A stretch of DNA of 64,000 bases from CBDBND01 sp965262665 (GCA_965262665.1 CBDHFR010000004.1:2356001-2420000); one strand, 5' to 3'. Shown: positions 28,465-38,074, counted from the stretch's first letter. Numbers and translations are program-made. The notes: a model not told the origin generated them from the letters alone.

Positions 28465-29109
28465 CTATCTTTCTTGTATCTGGGCGCTGATTGTTTGCGC
28501 GCAGGCTAATATTTGCTTTGAGAATTTAGACACAGCTTCGCTCACACCCAAGGCGCTGACTGGAAATCGGATGTCCAGCACCGCTTTGACTCCAACCGCG
28601 TCATAAATGGGGGCGGCTAAACTGGAGTGAGCCTTGTGCGGCATCTGGTCGCAGAAAAAGCCCTTGTTTCTGATCGCATTCAATTGAGTGCGCAATAGAT
28701 CTTCGCTCAGGTCGATGTCATCCAAAGCGTGGGGATGGGCGTTCAGTATGGCGTCGAGAATGGCATCGCGTATTGCGTCGGTACAATGGGCGAGAAACAC
28801 TCGGCCCGTAATCGATGTAACGAAAGGTATGTGAAGGCCAATGGGCGCTGGGCGGATCATCAGAGGACTGATGGGATCCGTGTCATAGACGATTTCCATT
28901 TCAAGATTGCGCGGGATCGCCAAGGCAGCCGGCCACAGCACCTCCCGGCACAAGGCATCCATCTCGGGTTGGGTGATCTGGGTGATCCAGCTGCGCTGCC
29001 TGACCCCTTCGCTGAGAGACAAAACCTGATCGCTGAGTTGATAGCGTTTATCTCCTCTTGTCCTTTCCACATAGCCCAACTGCTCGAGAAAAAACAAAAT
29101 GCGTGACAC
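28465..29109 (-). CDS. IclR-family transcriptional regulator, 5' end disturbed
   Basis: About 214 residues from a GTG at 29109, but the homologous frame continues upstream to about 29,186 (GPLTVSETATNAGLPRQTVSRILFFLEQLGYV), covering the rest of the winged helix-turn-helix. That extension starts directly after a TAA and has no usable start codon. An ATG in another frame (MIGTKLNLL) could be the true start if one base were changed. The C-terminal effector domain (SPLMIRPAPIGLHIPFVTSITGRVFLAH, later SSLAAPIYDAVG) looks intact. Divergent from the TonB receptor, it is a candidate regulator of it. Confidence 0.75.
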   Translation of the reverse strand: MSRILFFLEQLGYVERTRGDKRYQLSDQVLSLSEGVRQRSWITQITQPEMDALCREVLWPAALAIPRNLEMEIVYDTDPISPLMIRPAPIGLHIPFVTSITGRVFLAHCTDAIRDAILDAILNAHPHALDDIDLSEDLLRTQLNAIRNKGFFCDQMPHKAHSSLAAPIYDAVGVKAVLDIRFPVSALGVSEAVSKFSKQILACAQTISAQIQER

Positions 29110-29257
29110 CGTTTGCCGCGGAAGTCCCGCGTTTGTGGCGGTTTCAGAAACGGTGAGAGGGCCACTGACACCTAGAGCAGATTCAATTTAGTCCCGATCA
29201 TATCTACATGTGACCATTGGCTGATTTGTCAGCGTCTTGTATGGTCTACGCGGGAAT

Positions 29258-29275
29258 GAAGCGCACGGGCGCTTC
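29258..29275. promoter_or_regulatory. Perfect inverted repeat in the TonB receptor 1 leader
   Basis: GAAGCGC and GCGCTTC separated by four bases, 17 bases upstream of the receptor start codon. It could be an operator or a leader hairpin close to the ribosome site (GGGAGAG). It does not resemble the palindromes at 31,861 and 34,621. Confidence 0.4.
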
Positions 29276-29292
29276 GAATACGGGGAGAGATT

Positions 29293-31701
29293 ATGAAACT
29301 ACGTAATTGGATTGCGGCGTCGTTAATGGCGTCGGTGGCCATGCCTGTTGGTCAGGAAACATATTCACAAACTCTGGCACTGGAAGAAATCGTCGTTACC
29401 GCCCGCAAGCGTGACGAAAATATTTTCGAGATTCCGGTTTCGGTGAGCGCCTTGACCGACGCCATGCTCGATCAAGCCGGCATCGACAATGCTCAGGATA
29501 TGTCAGCCTTTATTCCTGGTTTGGATTTCCGGCAAATCGGTTTCGGTGGCCGTAACAATGCCAACATCCGCGTACGCGGCATGATCCAGCAGATCATCAC
29601 CCCATCCACTCAGATCGGCGCCTTGTTCTGGGATGGCTCTTACGTCGGCGGCGGCGGCGGGTTCCTCCCCATCGGTGACATGGAACGGGTCGAAGTCATT
29701 AAAGGTCCGCAAACGCCCTACTTCGAACGCAACACCTTTGCTGGTGCCATCAACTACATTCCCAAACTCCCCGGCGATGAGTGGGAAGGGGACATCTCTC
29801 TCTCCTAGTCACCGACCGACCACGATGAATACAACATCAATGCCGGTATCGGGGGTCCCATCGGCAGCCGCATGGGTCTTCGTGTATGGGCCGGTTATGA
29901 TCGCGACGGGGGTGATTTTAGTTACGATGATGGCGAACCGTTCGGCCAATATATAGATACCGCTGTCAACGGCACGCTGACTTACGACGCGACTGAAGAT
30001 CTTCGGTTCAAACTGACTGGCTATTACGCGGAATCTGAAGACACTGCTGTTGGTGTAGGCGTAAAGGCGACGGTGCCGGCCGGCAGTTGCGGTATCATTT
30101 ATCGCGGTCAGCTTTTGGACGTGACCACCGGTGCGTTAACCCCGTTCGAGAGCGATCTCAGCAACTTGACAGTTGATAACTTTTGCGGCCGGTTCCCGGA
30201 CTCGCCAATACTTGAGTTTCCGATCAGCCGTTTTCCACAACCCGGTCAGATTTTCGGCGGTCAGGCCCGTTTTGATGCGTTGACGACACTCAATCCACGT
30301 TCACAAGATTACGGCATTATCCGCACGCCTGAAGGTGGTCTCGGCGGTTGGCACCAAACCCATCGCATTCAGCTGAGCGCCGAATACGATATTGGCGATC
30401 ACACTATTAACCTTCTTGCGTCGCGGGCGAACACAGGCACCACAAGCCGGGTCGATTTTTTCTATGGGATTCCGTTCTTTGGGTTCGTTGGGCCGGATAC
30501 GACCTTCCCGATCGGCACGGAAATCGCCATTCGCGAATTTTACTACGAAGCTCGCATTTCTTCTCCGCTAGATGGGAGGTTTCGCTATCTCCTCGGGGCG
30601 AGTGCTTACAATCAGCATTACAACGCATTTCCTGACTCCTCCCGCCAGACCGCGTCGGTGGACCGTCAACGCAGTGTGACGGAAGGGATCTTTGGGTCCT
30701 TCGATTACGACATCACCGATGACTGGACCTTGTCAGTGGAAGGGCGCTACCAGGAAGAAAGCTTCACCACCGTTGAATTTGGCAACCAGACTCTGCCTTG
30801 TGGCGTGGTGACGATTTGTAACGAAGAAAACACCTACAATGCCTTCCTGCCGCGCGTGATCTTGAGCTTCGCACCGTTCGAAGGCGCTACCACTTACGTC
30901 AGCTGGTCGCAAAGTAAATTGCTCGGCCTTGCCACACAGGCGGCGTTCATCAATAGCATTGCGCCGGAAGTTATTCCCGATGCTGCGGTTGATGTGTTCG
31001 GCAACTTCACCCCGCCACAGAAAAACACCCAATTCGAATTTGGCTGGAAGGAGCAATGGGACGACTTCAGCATGACCCTTGCCATTTTCTATATCGACTG
31101 GAAAAACCAGCCCTTCCCGGCGGTGATCTTTCTGCCCTCCGGTGGCACTTCGTCGTTCCGTGGTCCTGGGGATTCCACATACTCAGGGTTTGATTGGGAG
31201 TTGAACGGTCAGCTCAATGACTGGTTCGGTTTCGCTGCTCAAATCGGCTACAACAATGCTGTTGTCGATAATTATGCCAACTTCGGCTCCAACGAGCGGG
31301 TGGGTCTCGCTGCCCCGGGTCTTGTTGCGTCTAACGGCAACCCTGTGCGCAGTAATCCGGAGTGGACTGGTTCCTTTAGCCCCGTCGTCACCGGGATGTA
31401 TGGTGACCGCGATTGGTTCATTCGGGTCGATTATCTCTACACCGGTAAAAGCTTCACCGACTACTCTGCCTATAACGTCAACGGGTCCGTTAAGTACGTG
31501 AATGCCCGGGCCGGTATTGGTCTATACGAAGGCATGGACATCGAAATCTTCGGCAAAAATGTCTTCAACGATAAGACACTGCCGACTACGTCTGGCACGA
31601 CCACATCGTTCAATCATGCCGCCGGCAACGCTGCCCGTAAGTTGTTCTCCGGCATGCCGGAGGCCAAGGAATTTGGTGTTCGCTTGAAAGCCAGTTTCTG
31701 A
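29293..31701 (+). pseudogene. TonB-dependent outer membrane receptor 1, internal TAG
   Basis: Outer-membrane beta-barrel importer energised by TonB. The frame is continuous except for TAG at 29806-29808, where the paralogue at 32,080 has Trp (SIEWSPSDGD versus LS-stop-SPTDHD), so TGG became TAG. The N-terminal part has a short signal peptide, a TonB-box-like EEIVVTARKRDE and the plug domain (NIRVRGM, then ERVEVIKGPQTPYF). The barrel half ends in a terminal Phe (RLKASF). Full length would be about 802 residues. As written only the plug would be made, unless TAG is read through. Confidence 0.88.
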
Positions 31702-31726
31702 GTAAGGCTATATAACCCAACGAAAA

Positions 31727-31757
31727 AAGGCCGGTCTTTTGACCGGCCTTTTCTTTG
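31727..31757 (+). terminator. Rho-independent terminator after TonB receptor 1
   Basis: A perfect 10-bp stem AAGGCCGGTC/GACCGGCCTT with a TTTT loop, followed by TTCTTT, 25 bases after the stop. Confidence 0.9.
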
Positions 31758-32079
31758 TGATTTGAGGTCAACAGGAATTTAAATTCGCTTTCTCAATGAT
31801 CGGATCAGGGTAGCAACACATTCTAAAATAGCCATTGCATGAGCGTATATTCGCATCAGTGATGCATTCCTGCATCTATCTGGATAAAATGGGTATTGGT
31901 AGGGTGTTCGTGGTTGTCGGGACCAGATTTTTTCGCCACGATCACATTTCTAATGCGCCAAATAACTTTCATTTTCGGCCATTTCTATTATGGGGTTGCC
32001 GCATTTATTGATATCGGACTTTACCGCAAAAGACGGTGGTCCAGGTCTGTACCGAATTGGGAAAAAGTAGGGGAAAACC
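31758..32079 (+). other. Intergenic stretch between the two TonB receptors
   Basis: About 320 AT-rich bases with no gene. It should hold the promoter of receptor 2 and contains the palindrome at 31,861-31,876. Confidence 0.5.
31861..31876. promoter_or_regulatory. Palindromic putative operator upstream of TonB receptor 2
   Basis: GATGCA and TGCATC, six-base perfect arms around TTCC. A very similar site with the same spacing lies at 34,621. The downstream bases are also alike in the two places (TCTGGATAAAATGG versus GTATGGACAAATTG). This suggests a regulator site plus promoter element used more than once. Confidence 0.5.
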
Positions 32080-34515
32080 ATGAGATTGCGAAATTGGATC
32101 GTCGCGTCATTGATGGCGTCGGTAGCCTTGCCGATAGGGCAAGAAACTCAAGCGCAAGGTTTGGCGCTGGAAGAAATCGTCGTTACCGCGCGTAAGCGCG
32201 ACGAAAGCATTTATGAGATCCCAGTATCGGTATCTGCCTTCTCGCAAGACCTATTGGATCGGGCCGGAATCAATAATCCGGGCGATTTGGCGAGACTGGT
32301 CCCTGGGTTGGATTTTCATGGCACGACCGCTACCGGCGGGCGTTTCAATCCGCAAGTCCGTTTCCGCGGTATGAACCAGCAGATCATCACGCCATCAACT
32401 CAAATTGCTGCCGTGTTCTGGGATGGCTCGTTCATGGGCGCCGGCGCCGGCTTTATCCCCTTGGGAGATCTTGAACGGGTTGAAATTATCAAAGGCCCGC
32501 AGACAGCCTACTTTGGCCGTAACACTTTCTCAGGCGCGGTCAACTACATTCCCAAGTTACCAGGCGACGAATGGGAAGGAGACGTTTCCATTGAATGGTC
32601 GCCTTCGGATGGTGACGCCTACAATATAAATGGCGCGGTTGGTGGACCGATCAGTGAAAAGGTCGGCGTCCGCATCTGGGCCGGTTACGAAGACTCCGGC
32701 GGTGATTTCTTCACTCAGGACGGTGAACGCTATGGCTGGACCAAGGATGCGTCGGTCAGCGGAACGTTGACCATGGATCCCATGGAAGATCTGCGCCTCA
32801 AAGTCACCGGATACTATGTCGATGCGACCTCATCAGGTCAGTACGGTGGCGTTGATCCCAGAACACCTGGCGCTGGTGGCGTGGCTGCTGGCGCTTGCAA
32901 CAGCACATACACGGGTGAATATCTCAATCCAGCGACGGGGGAGCGCACGCCGTTTACCCGCGATCTGAGCACGCTGGCTTTTGATTCCTGGTGCCGCAAT
33001 TATCCCAATGGCAAATTTATTAATAGACCTGTGACCATCAGACCGGTGGCCGGTCAGTCCATTTTCGGCGATTCCCGTCTTGCCATGTTGAGCAATCTGG
33101 ATCCTGTGCTTGAGAAGTATGGAATTCTTAAGACGCCGGACGGTAGCCGTTTGGGTGACTTTGACCGCACTTATCGTATGCAATTCAGCGGTGAATACGA
33201 TGTTGGCGATCACACATTGTCATTCCAAGTGTCGCGCGCGAACAGCGGTTTGGTGACTGTGCGCGATTTCGAGTATGGCATTCCTCGCGTACCCAATGGC
33301 GTCCTGATCATCGGTACCAACATTGCGATCCGTGAAACCTACTATGAAGCACGGATTGCTTCTCCGCAGGACGGACGTCTGCGCTACCTCATCGGTGTTA
33401 GCGATTACACCCAGCGCTATCGTGCTGGCCGCTCACCGAATGCCAACCAATTGTCTGGGGCCATTGGAACTCTCCCGTCTCCAAGTGATCACCAGGACAA
33501 TATTACGACGGCAGTGTTCGGGTCACTCGACTATGACATCACCGATGATCTGACATTCTCGGCGGAAGTTCGTTACACCGATGAAGAAACCCAGGGCATT
33601 TTACAGGGCAATCCCAATAATGCCTGTAGCTTCTCGCCGACCTGTAACTTGATCGATGAATACGATGATTTCATCCCCAGGGTGATTTTGTCCTACACAC
33701 CGTTCGACGGGGCGACGACCTATGCCACTTACTCATACAGTTCATTGCTTGGGGTTGCGACTCAGGCTGGCTTCGTCAATAGCGTCGCGCCTGAAATCAT
33801 TCCTGCCGATCAGCTGGACGAGATTGGTCTGTTCACAGCGCCTCAGGAAAACGAGCAAATTGAAATCGGTTGGAAACAACAAACGGAGCAATGGGCCTTT
33901 ACACTCGCGTTGTTCCATATCGATTGGAAAAACCAGCCCTTTGCGTCGGTCATTCTTTTACCGACAGGCGGCACCACGTCCTTCCGTGGTCCTGGAGATT
34001 CCAAGTACAAGGGCTTTGACCTAGAGGTGAACGGCAACGTAAATGAATGGCTAAGTCTGGCTGCCACCTTGGCCTACACGGATGCCAAAATGACATTGTT
34101 CTCCTCACGCGGTTCGAACGAGTTCTCCGTGCTCGGGTCTGGTCCATTGTCTGTCGTCAACGACGGCAACGAGCCACGCAACACACCAAGATGGACGGCA
34201 TCGTTCAGCCCCGCCATCACGGGAGTGTTTATGGATCGTGATTGGTTCCTCCGTGCCGACGCAACGTATAACAGCGCGGTGTGGGCTGATTACTCGGAAT
34301 ACAACCGCACCGGAGATTCATTCAAACTCAATCTTCGGGCTGGGATCGACATCAATGAAACCAGCTCGATTGAAGTCTACGGCCGCAATGTCACCCACGA
34401 TAAATTCCTGCCGAACACCAACGGCACCACCAGTGGTATCGGTGGCGTTCGTAAGGCTTTCACCGGGCTGTACCAGAAACCGGAATGGGGCGTGAAACTT
34501 TTGGCAAGCTTCTAA
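32080..34515 (+). CDS. TonB-dependent outer membrane receptor 2
   Basis: 811 residues, apparently intact. Signal peptide, then ALEEIVVTARKRDESIYEIPVSV (TonB-box region), the plug domain with VRFRGMNQQIITPSTQ and LERVEIIKGPQTAYFGRN, then a 22-strand-type barrel ending in KLLASF with terminal Phe. It is a close tandem paralogue of receptor 1: the plug halves and signal peptides are nearly the same, while barrel loops differ. TonB, ExbB and ExbD are not nearby. The imported compound is unknown; this sub-group is common for plant-derived or polycyclic molecules, but that is only a hint. Confidence 0.93.
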   Translation: MRLRNWIVASLMASVALPIGQETQAQGLALEEIVVTARKRDESIYEIPVSVSAFSQDLLDRAGINNPGDLARLVPGLDFHGTTATGGRFNPQVRFRGMNQQIITPSTQIAAVFWDGSFMGAGAGFIPLGDLERVEIIKGPQTAYFGRNTFSGAVNYIPKLPGDEWEGDVSIEWSPSDGDAYNINGAVGGPISEKVGVRIWAGYEDSGGDFFTQDGERYGWTKDASVSGTLTMDPMEDLRLKVTGYYVDATSSGQYGGVDPRTPGAGGVAAGACNSTYTGEYLNPATGERTPFTRDLSTLAFDSWCRNYPNGKFINRPVTIRPVAGQSIFGDSRLAMLSNLDPVLEKYGILKTPDGSRLGDFDRTYRMQFSGEYDVGDHTLSFQVSRANSGLVTVRDFEYGIPRVPNGVLIIGTNIAIRETYYEARIASPQDGRLRYLIGVSDYTQRYRAGRSPNANQLSGAIGTLPSPSDHQDNITTAVFGSLDYDITDDLTFSAEVRYTDEETQGILQGNPNNACSFSPTCNLIDEYDDFIPRVILSYTPFDGATTYATYSYSSLLGVATQAGFVNSVAPEIIPADQLDEIGLFTAPQENEQIEIGWKQQTEQWAFTLALFHIDWKNQPFASVILLPTGGTTSFRGPGDSKYKGFDLEVNGNVNEWLSLAATLAYTDAKMTLFSSRGSNEFSVLGSGPLSVVNDGNEPRNTPRWTASFSPAITGVFMDRDWFLRADATYNSAVWADYSEYNRTGDSFKLNLRAGIDINETSSIEVYGRNVTHDKFLPNTNGTTSGIGGVRKAFTGLYQKPEWGVKLLASF

Positions 34516-34538
34516 GTTTCAACTCTAAACACCATTTT

Positions 34539-34577
34539 GAAGGCCGGTTCCCAAGGGGCCGGCCTTCTTTTTTTGCC
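34539..34577 (+). terminator. Rho-independent terminator after TonB receptor 2
   Basis: Stem GAAGGCCGG/CCGGCCTTC around an 11-base loop, followed by eight T. Confidence 0.9.
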
Positions 34578-34620
34578 TCAAAACCAATATGCCCATCCAG
34601 TGAGCATCCCCACTTTTAGT

Positions 34621-34636
34621 GGTGCAATCTTGCACC
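34621..34636. promoter_or_regulatory. Second copy of the palindromic putative operator
   Basis: GGTGCA and TGCACC around ATCT, the same 6-4-6 layout as at 31,861. No gene follows it now, only IS fragments from 34,702. It may have belonged to a third co-regulated gene that was lost. Confidence 0.45.
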
Positions 34637-34701
34637 GGTATGGACAAATTGCCACGTGAACGCTGGAATTCCATTGAAGAAATGGCGACTAATACCAACG
34701 G

Positions 34702-34935
34702 TCATTGAATTTGACCTTCGTGTGCCCATTTGCGCATACCAATCAACATGATTTTCCAGGGCTTATCGATGAGCTTGTTCCAGGCGTGGCATGCCGCATC
34801 GACGATGTCTTCGTAACTGTCGAAGACGCGGTGCGACAGGTAGGTCTGGCGCAGGTACTGCCAGATGTTTTCGGCCGGGTTCAGCTCCGGCGATCTGGGC
34901 GGCAGGAACAGCGGCGTGATGTTGTCGGGGAACTG
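34702..34935 (-). pseudogene. Second type of IS630-family transposase, C-terminal fragment
   Basis: About 77 codons encode LPPRSPELNPAENIWQYLRQ, then LSHRVFDSYEDI and a KWAHEG end. The Pro-x-x-Asn-Pro-x-Glu motif is the third catalytic region of IS630 transposases. The sequence differs from the IS630 copies at 17.4, 52 and 61 kb, so this is another element. It is cut at about 34,935 by an IS3-type end. Confidence 0.8.
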
Positions 34936-35893
34936 ACGTTGCTCCCGGATCCCGGACCAGACGGTAAATTAAATACCGACCTGGAGGGACAGGATGACAA
35001 AGCAGACGAGGCGGCGGTTTTCGCCCAGAATACAAGGAACAGTCGGTTGCCCGGCTATCGGAGCCGGGTGCGACACATAGCAGCGTGGCTGCCGAGCCCG
35101 GCGTCACGCCAACGCAGTTGAAGACCTGGCGGCTCGAGCTTGAGGCCGCGGGTTCGGCCGCGGCGCAGAAAGCCGAGGCCGCTGAGCTGGCGCAGCATTC
35201 GCCGGGATAACAAGCGGCTGACGGAGGAGGTTGAGGTTCTGCGCAAAGCCTCGGCTTTTTTTGCTCAATGGGCGGCGAAGACATGAAAACGAAGCACGCT
35301 TTCATCGCCGCCCATGCTTCAGGGCCCGCCATCCGGTTCATGTGCCGGGTCCTAGGGGTTGCTCACAGTTGGTTCCACGCCCGGCGGCGTGCGGCCCAAA
35401 AGAGAGCTGAACGCGCTGCCTGGCGTGACCGGCTCGGGTCAGAGATCCGGGAGATCTTCGAGCAGAGCAAGAGGTGCTACGGCGCCCCTCGGATCCATGC
35501 CGAGTTGAAGGCCCGCGGCTTTCGCATCTCGAAGCGCACGGTCGCCAAGCTCATGCGAGAGAACGGCATTCGTCCACCGCGCGGCAGGCGGCGGGCGCCA
35601 ATCACCACCGACAGCCGCCACTCCCATGCGATCGCGCCCAATCTGCTTGACCGCAACTTCGAAGCCGTTGCGCCCGATGCGGTCTGGCGCGCTGACATCT
35701 CCTACATCCCAACTGACGAAGGCTGGCTCTACCTCGCCGCCGTCAAGGATCTGGCCACGATGGAGATCGTCGGCTGGTCGATGTCCGAGCGGCTGAAGAG
35801 CGTCCTGTGCGAGGATGCGCTGACGATGGCGATCCGCAACCGCCGGCCGCCCATGGGGCTGATCCACCATTGCGATCGCGGTGTGCAAGGCGG
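34936..35893 (+). mobile_element. IS3-family element, broken in orfA and cut in orfB
   Basis: The orfA start at 34,994 (MTKQTRRRFSP) continues only if frames are switched: EQSVARLSEPGATHSSVAAEPG is in another frame, then NKRLTEEVEVLRKASAFFA. orfB, near 35,268-35,893, encodes an N-terminal HTH_21 region (GVAHSWFHARRRA), RCYGAPRIHAELKARG, then the DDE core beginning AVWRADISYIPTDEGWLYL. It ends at HHCDRGVQ, where an IS30-like end begins, so the last catalytic residue is missing. Confidence 0.85.
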
Positions 35894-36107
35894 GTTCAAC
35901 CGGTCGTCGCAACACTCTGGCATAGGAGGTTGCTATGACGGTACGCAGACGGCGGTCGGATCGGTCTGGACGGAGCAAGTTGCATTCGCCAGGTCGACCG
36001 GACTCGGCACGGCGTGAGGAGCTTGTTCGGTTCTGGGCAGCGATTGCGACGGGGCGTTCGAGCGAGGACGCGGCCCGAGATGCCGGTGTATCCCCTCCGG
36101 TACACCG
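35894..36107 (+). mobile_element. IS30-family element, 5' fragment
   Basis: A left end (GGGTTCAACCGG...) and a start ATG at 35,935 encode TVRRRRSDRSGRSKLHSPGRP, then REELVRFWAAIATGRSSEDAARDAGVSPPV. That is the N-terminal helix-turn-helix part of an IS30-type transposase. It is cut at about 36,107, where a formylglycine-generating-enzyme fragment begins. Confidence 0.75.
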
Positions 36108-36370
36108 CCGGTCGCGCCGGTGTCTATGACATCCTCGGCAATGCTTGGGAACTTATTCAGGACTGTGGGGTCGGACCTTATCAAGAGACGCCACGCGACG
36201 GGACGGCCTACGAACCTGAGGACTGCGAACGACGCATTATTCGCGGTGGCAGTTGGAACACTGGCCCGGCATTCATGACGGTCACCAACCGCAGCAGCAT
36301 GGATCCCAATGCTCGCAATTGGGGCATTGGCTTCCGCTTGGCAGCGGACAAATTGGAGACCAAATATTGA
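36108..36370 (+). pseudogene. Formylglycine-generating enzyme (SUMF1)-domain protein, C-terminal fragment
   Basis: About 86 codons: GVYDILGNAWELIQDC, then ERRIIRGGSWNTGPAFM and NWGIGFRLAAD. These are the hallmark segments of the FGE-sulfatase fold, used both by sulfatase-activating enzymes and by iron enzymes such as EgtB-like proteins. The 5' part is replaced by an IS30 fragment. A second, different FGE fragment lies at 37.7-38.1 kb on the other strand. Confidence 0.8.
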
Positions 36371-36437
36371 CGATACCGCACATTGTCACATGCAGGTCCG
36401 TCAGTGCCCTCCTAGTGAGTCCTTACGAGTAGAGTCG

Positions 36438-36854
36438 TCACCCGTTATCGGTCCACGGATTATAACTGCCGAAGTTCCAAAGATGCCCTTCTGGGTCTCG
36501 GCAGGGGTACATTAAACCGCGGCCGCCGTCTTCTTTGGGGCCGTACACGACCTTTGCTCCAGCGGCACGCGCCCGGCCGCAGTGGCCGTCAACATCGTCG
36601 ATAACGATGTAAGGCGCTTGAGTCACTTTGCCACTTGTTTCATCGGGCTGACATACGAACTGATCGTATTCACTGTTGCCGACCGGTCCGAGCATGACCA
36701 TGCAGTTGCCCAGTGTCAGTTGAGCATGGCCAACGCCACCGTCACCATCGTCAACGACCAAATGCTTTTCGAAACCAAATGTCTCACACAGCCAATCGAC
36801 GGCTGCCTTGGGGTCCTTGCAGCGCATCGTCGTTATGGATCCGTGAGCGCTCAT
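36438..36854 (-). CDS. VOC/glyoxalase-fold protein
   Basis: 138 residues. N-terminal repeat ITTMRCKDPKAAVDWLCETFGFEK, C-terminal GLMYPCRDPEGHLWNFGSYNPW. The late DPEGHLW segment with Glu and His is typical of YetH/PhnB-like glyoxalase proteins. It overlaps the upstream NmrA-like gene by ATGA, so they are coupled. Function cannot be narrowed from sequence; roles in catabolism or detoxification are possible. Confidence 0.8.
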   Translation of the reverse strand: MSAHGSITTMRCKDPKAAVDWLCETFGFEKHLVVDDGDGGVGHAQLTLGNCMVMLGPVGNSEYDQFVCQPDETSGKVTQAPYIVIDDVDGHCGRARAAGAKVVYGPKEDGGRGLMYPCRDPEGHLWNFGSYNPWTDNG

Positions 36855-37621
36855 TCCGTGCTGTTAAGTGCGTTGAATGATCGCAGGGTTTCAGCATAGC
36901 GGCCTGAAACTTTTGCTTCACTGTCGTGGGCATGGAAGACTTCATTGATGCACGCGTCCTTGTCGAGGCATTCCATGGTCAGACGGGCCAGGCCGTCTCG
37001 CGTGATCAGTCCTCGGGTTGACTGGTCGGTGGTTAACTGGGCTTTGCCGGATTCTTTGAATTCGTAGGCCGCCAAAACCAAGTGACGGATGATGGTGTAG
37101 GGCGCACTGCTTTCAATTAAGTGCCGTTCGGCCATGCTTTTTGCCATGATGGTCGGAGCCATGACATCCCACCGTTCCTGCGGATAGATGGGGTAGCTCA
37201 ATCCTGCACCGACGGAGCCATGCAGAATCACCTGTTTGACTCCGGTTGCGACCGCCCACTTGGAAATATATTCCATGCTTGTGACATAGAAATCGGGAGC
37301 CACACCGCCATCCCGGGCCAGTGCATCAACAATCACTCTGAACGGACCCGACTTAAACGCGGTTTCCACATCCTCTTCAGATAGAATGTCGCCGGTTACA
37401 TAAGACACATCTAGACCGGCTAGCCGTTCACGGTTGGAGGTGGGCCGGGCAAAAACCGTGACGTCTTCACCAGCTGCCACCAAATCCATGACGATTTCTG
37501 AACCCAGTTGGCCGGTGCCGCCGAGAACGAGGATGCCCTCATTGGCGTTCGCATGGCTGGCTGCACCGAAAACAAGCAATGCAACGATCGTGTACGAAAC
37601 GTTTAAAAATCGGTGAAACAT
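36851..37621 (-). CDS. NmrA/SDR-type NAD(P)-binding protein with a signal peptide
   Basis: 256 residues. The N-terminus (FLNVSYTIVALLVFGAASHANA) looks like a signal peptide, and the following GILVLGGTGQLGSEIVMDL is an atypical-SDR dinucleotide motif. Later segments (VTGDILSEEDVETAF, KQVILHGSVG, YTIIRHLVLAAYEF) match the NmrA-like family. An exported pyridine-nucleotide protein is unusual, because the periplasm is not known for free NAD(P) pools. It could be Tat-like exported with cofactor, or the hydrophobic start could be an inner-membrane anchor. It is coupled to the VOC gene. Confidence 0.8.
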   Translation of the reverse strand: MFHRFLNVSYTIVALLVFGAASHANANEGILVLGGTGQLGSEIVMDLVAAGEDVTVFARPTSNRERLAGLDVSYVTGDILSEEDVETAFKSGPFRVIVDALARDGGVAPDFYVTSMEYISKWAVATGVKQVILHGSVGAGLSYPIYPQERWDVMAPTIMAKSMAERHLIESSAPYTIIRHLVLAAYEFKESGKAQLTTDQSTRGLITRDGLARLTMECLDKDACINEVFHAHDSEAKVSGRYAETLRSFNALNSTE

Positions 37622-37705
37622 GTTTCCCTCTTTAAAGCTGTAATGGGTTGCCGGAGAGTCTGCCGGTAATAAATAGATTGATCAATCACTAGGTCTACTT
37701 GACCC

Positions 37706-38074
37706 TCAATCCAAGTCTCTTGCCACACGGAAGCCCAGGGGGCTGTTGCGCCCCGTAGCGAAGGCCCGACCCCGTTCAGCAGACCTAAGTATCCAAGGCC
37801 GTGCACTCCAGGCGCCGCCACGCGTTATTCTCATTTCACAGTCGCCCATTAGCTGAGGCGCTCCTCCATTAGGCGGCGTGACATAGGTTTCCGTGAAACA
37901 GTCCATCATCCATTCTGAAGCGTTGCCAAGCATGTCGTACAGACCGAACGCATTTGGCAGGAAAGATCCTACTGGGGAGGTGTAAGCAAAATGATCCACG
38001 CATGGAACTGTGTTGTTCTGCTGTGCAAGAGAGAGGGTGGTGACTGCTGTTTGATCAAGGCCGTTACCGTAAAG
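37706..38074 (-). pseudogene. Second formylglycine-generating-enzyme-domain protein, C-terminal fragment
   Basis: The frame runs from the IS481 end at 38,074 and encodes YGNGLDQTAVT, then YTSPVGSFLPNAFGLYDMLGNASEW, DCEMRITRGGAWSARP and SPLGFRVA. It contains more of the FGE domain than the fragment at 36.1 kb and is a different paralogue. The 5' part is missing at the boundary with IS481 copy B. Confidence 0.85.
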
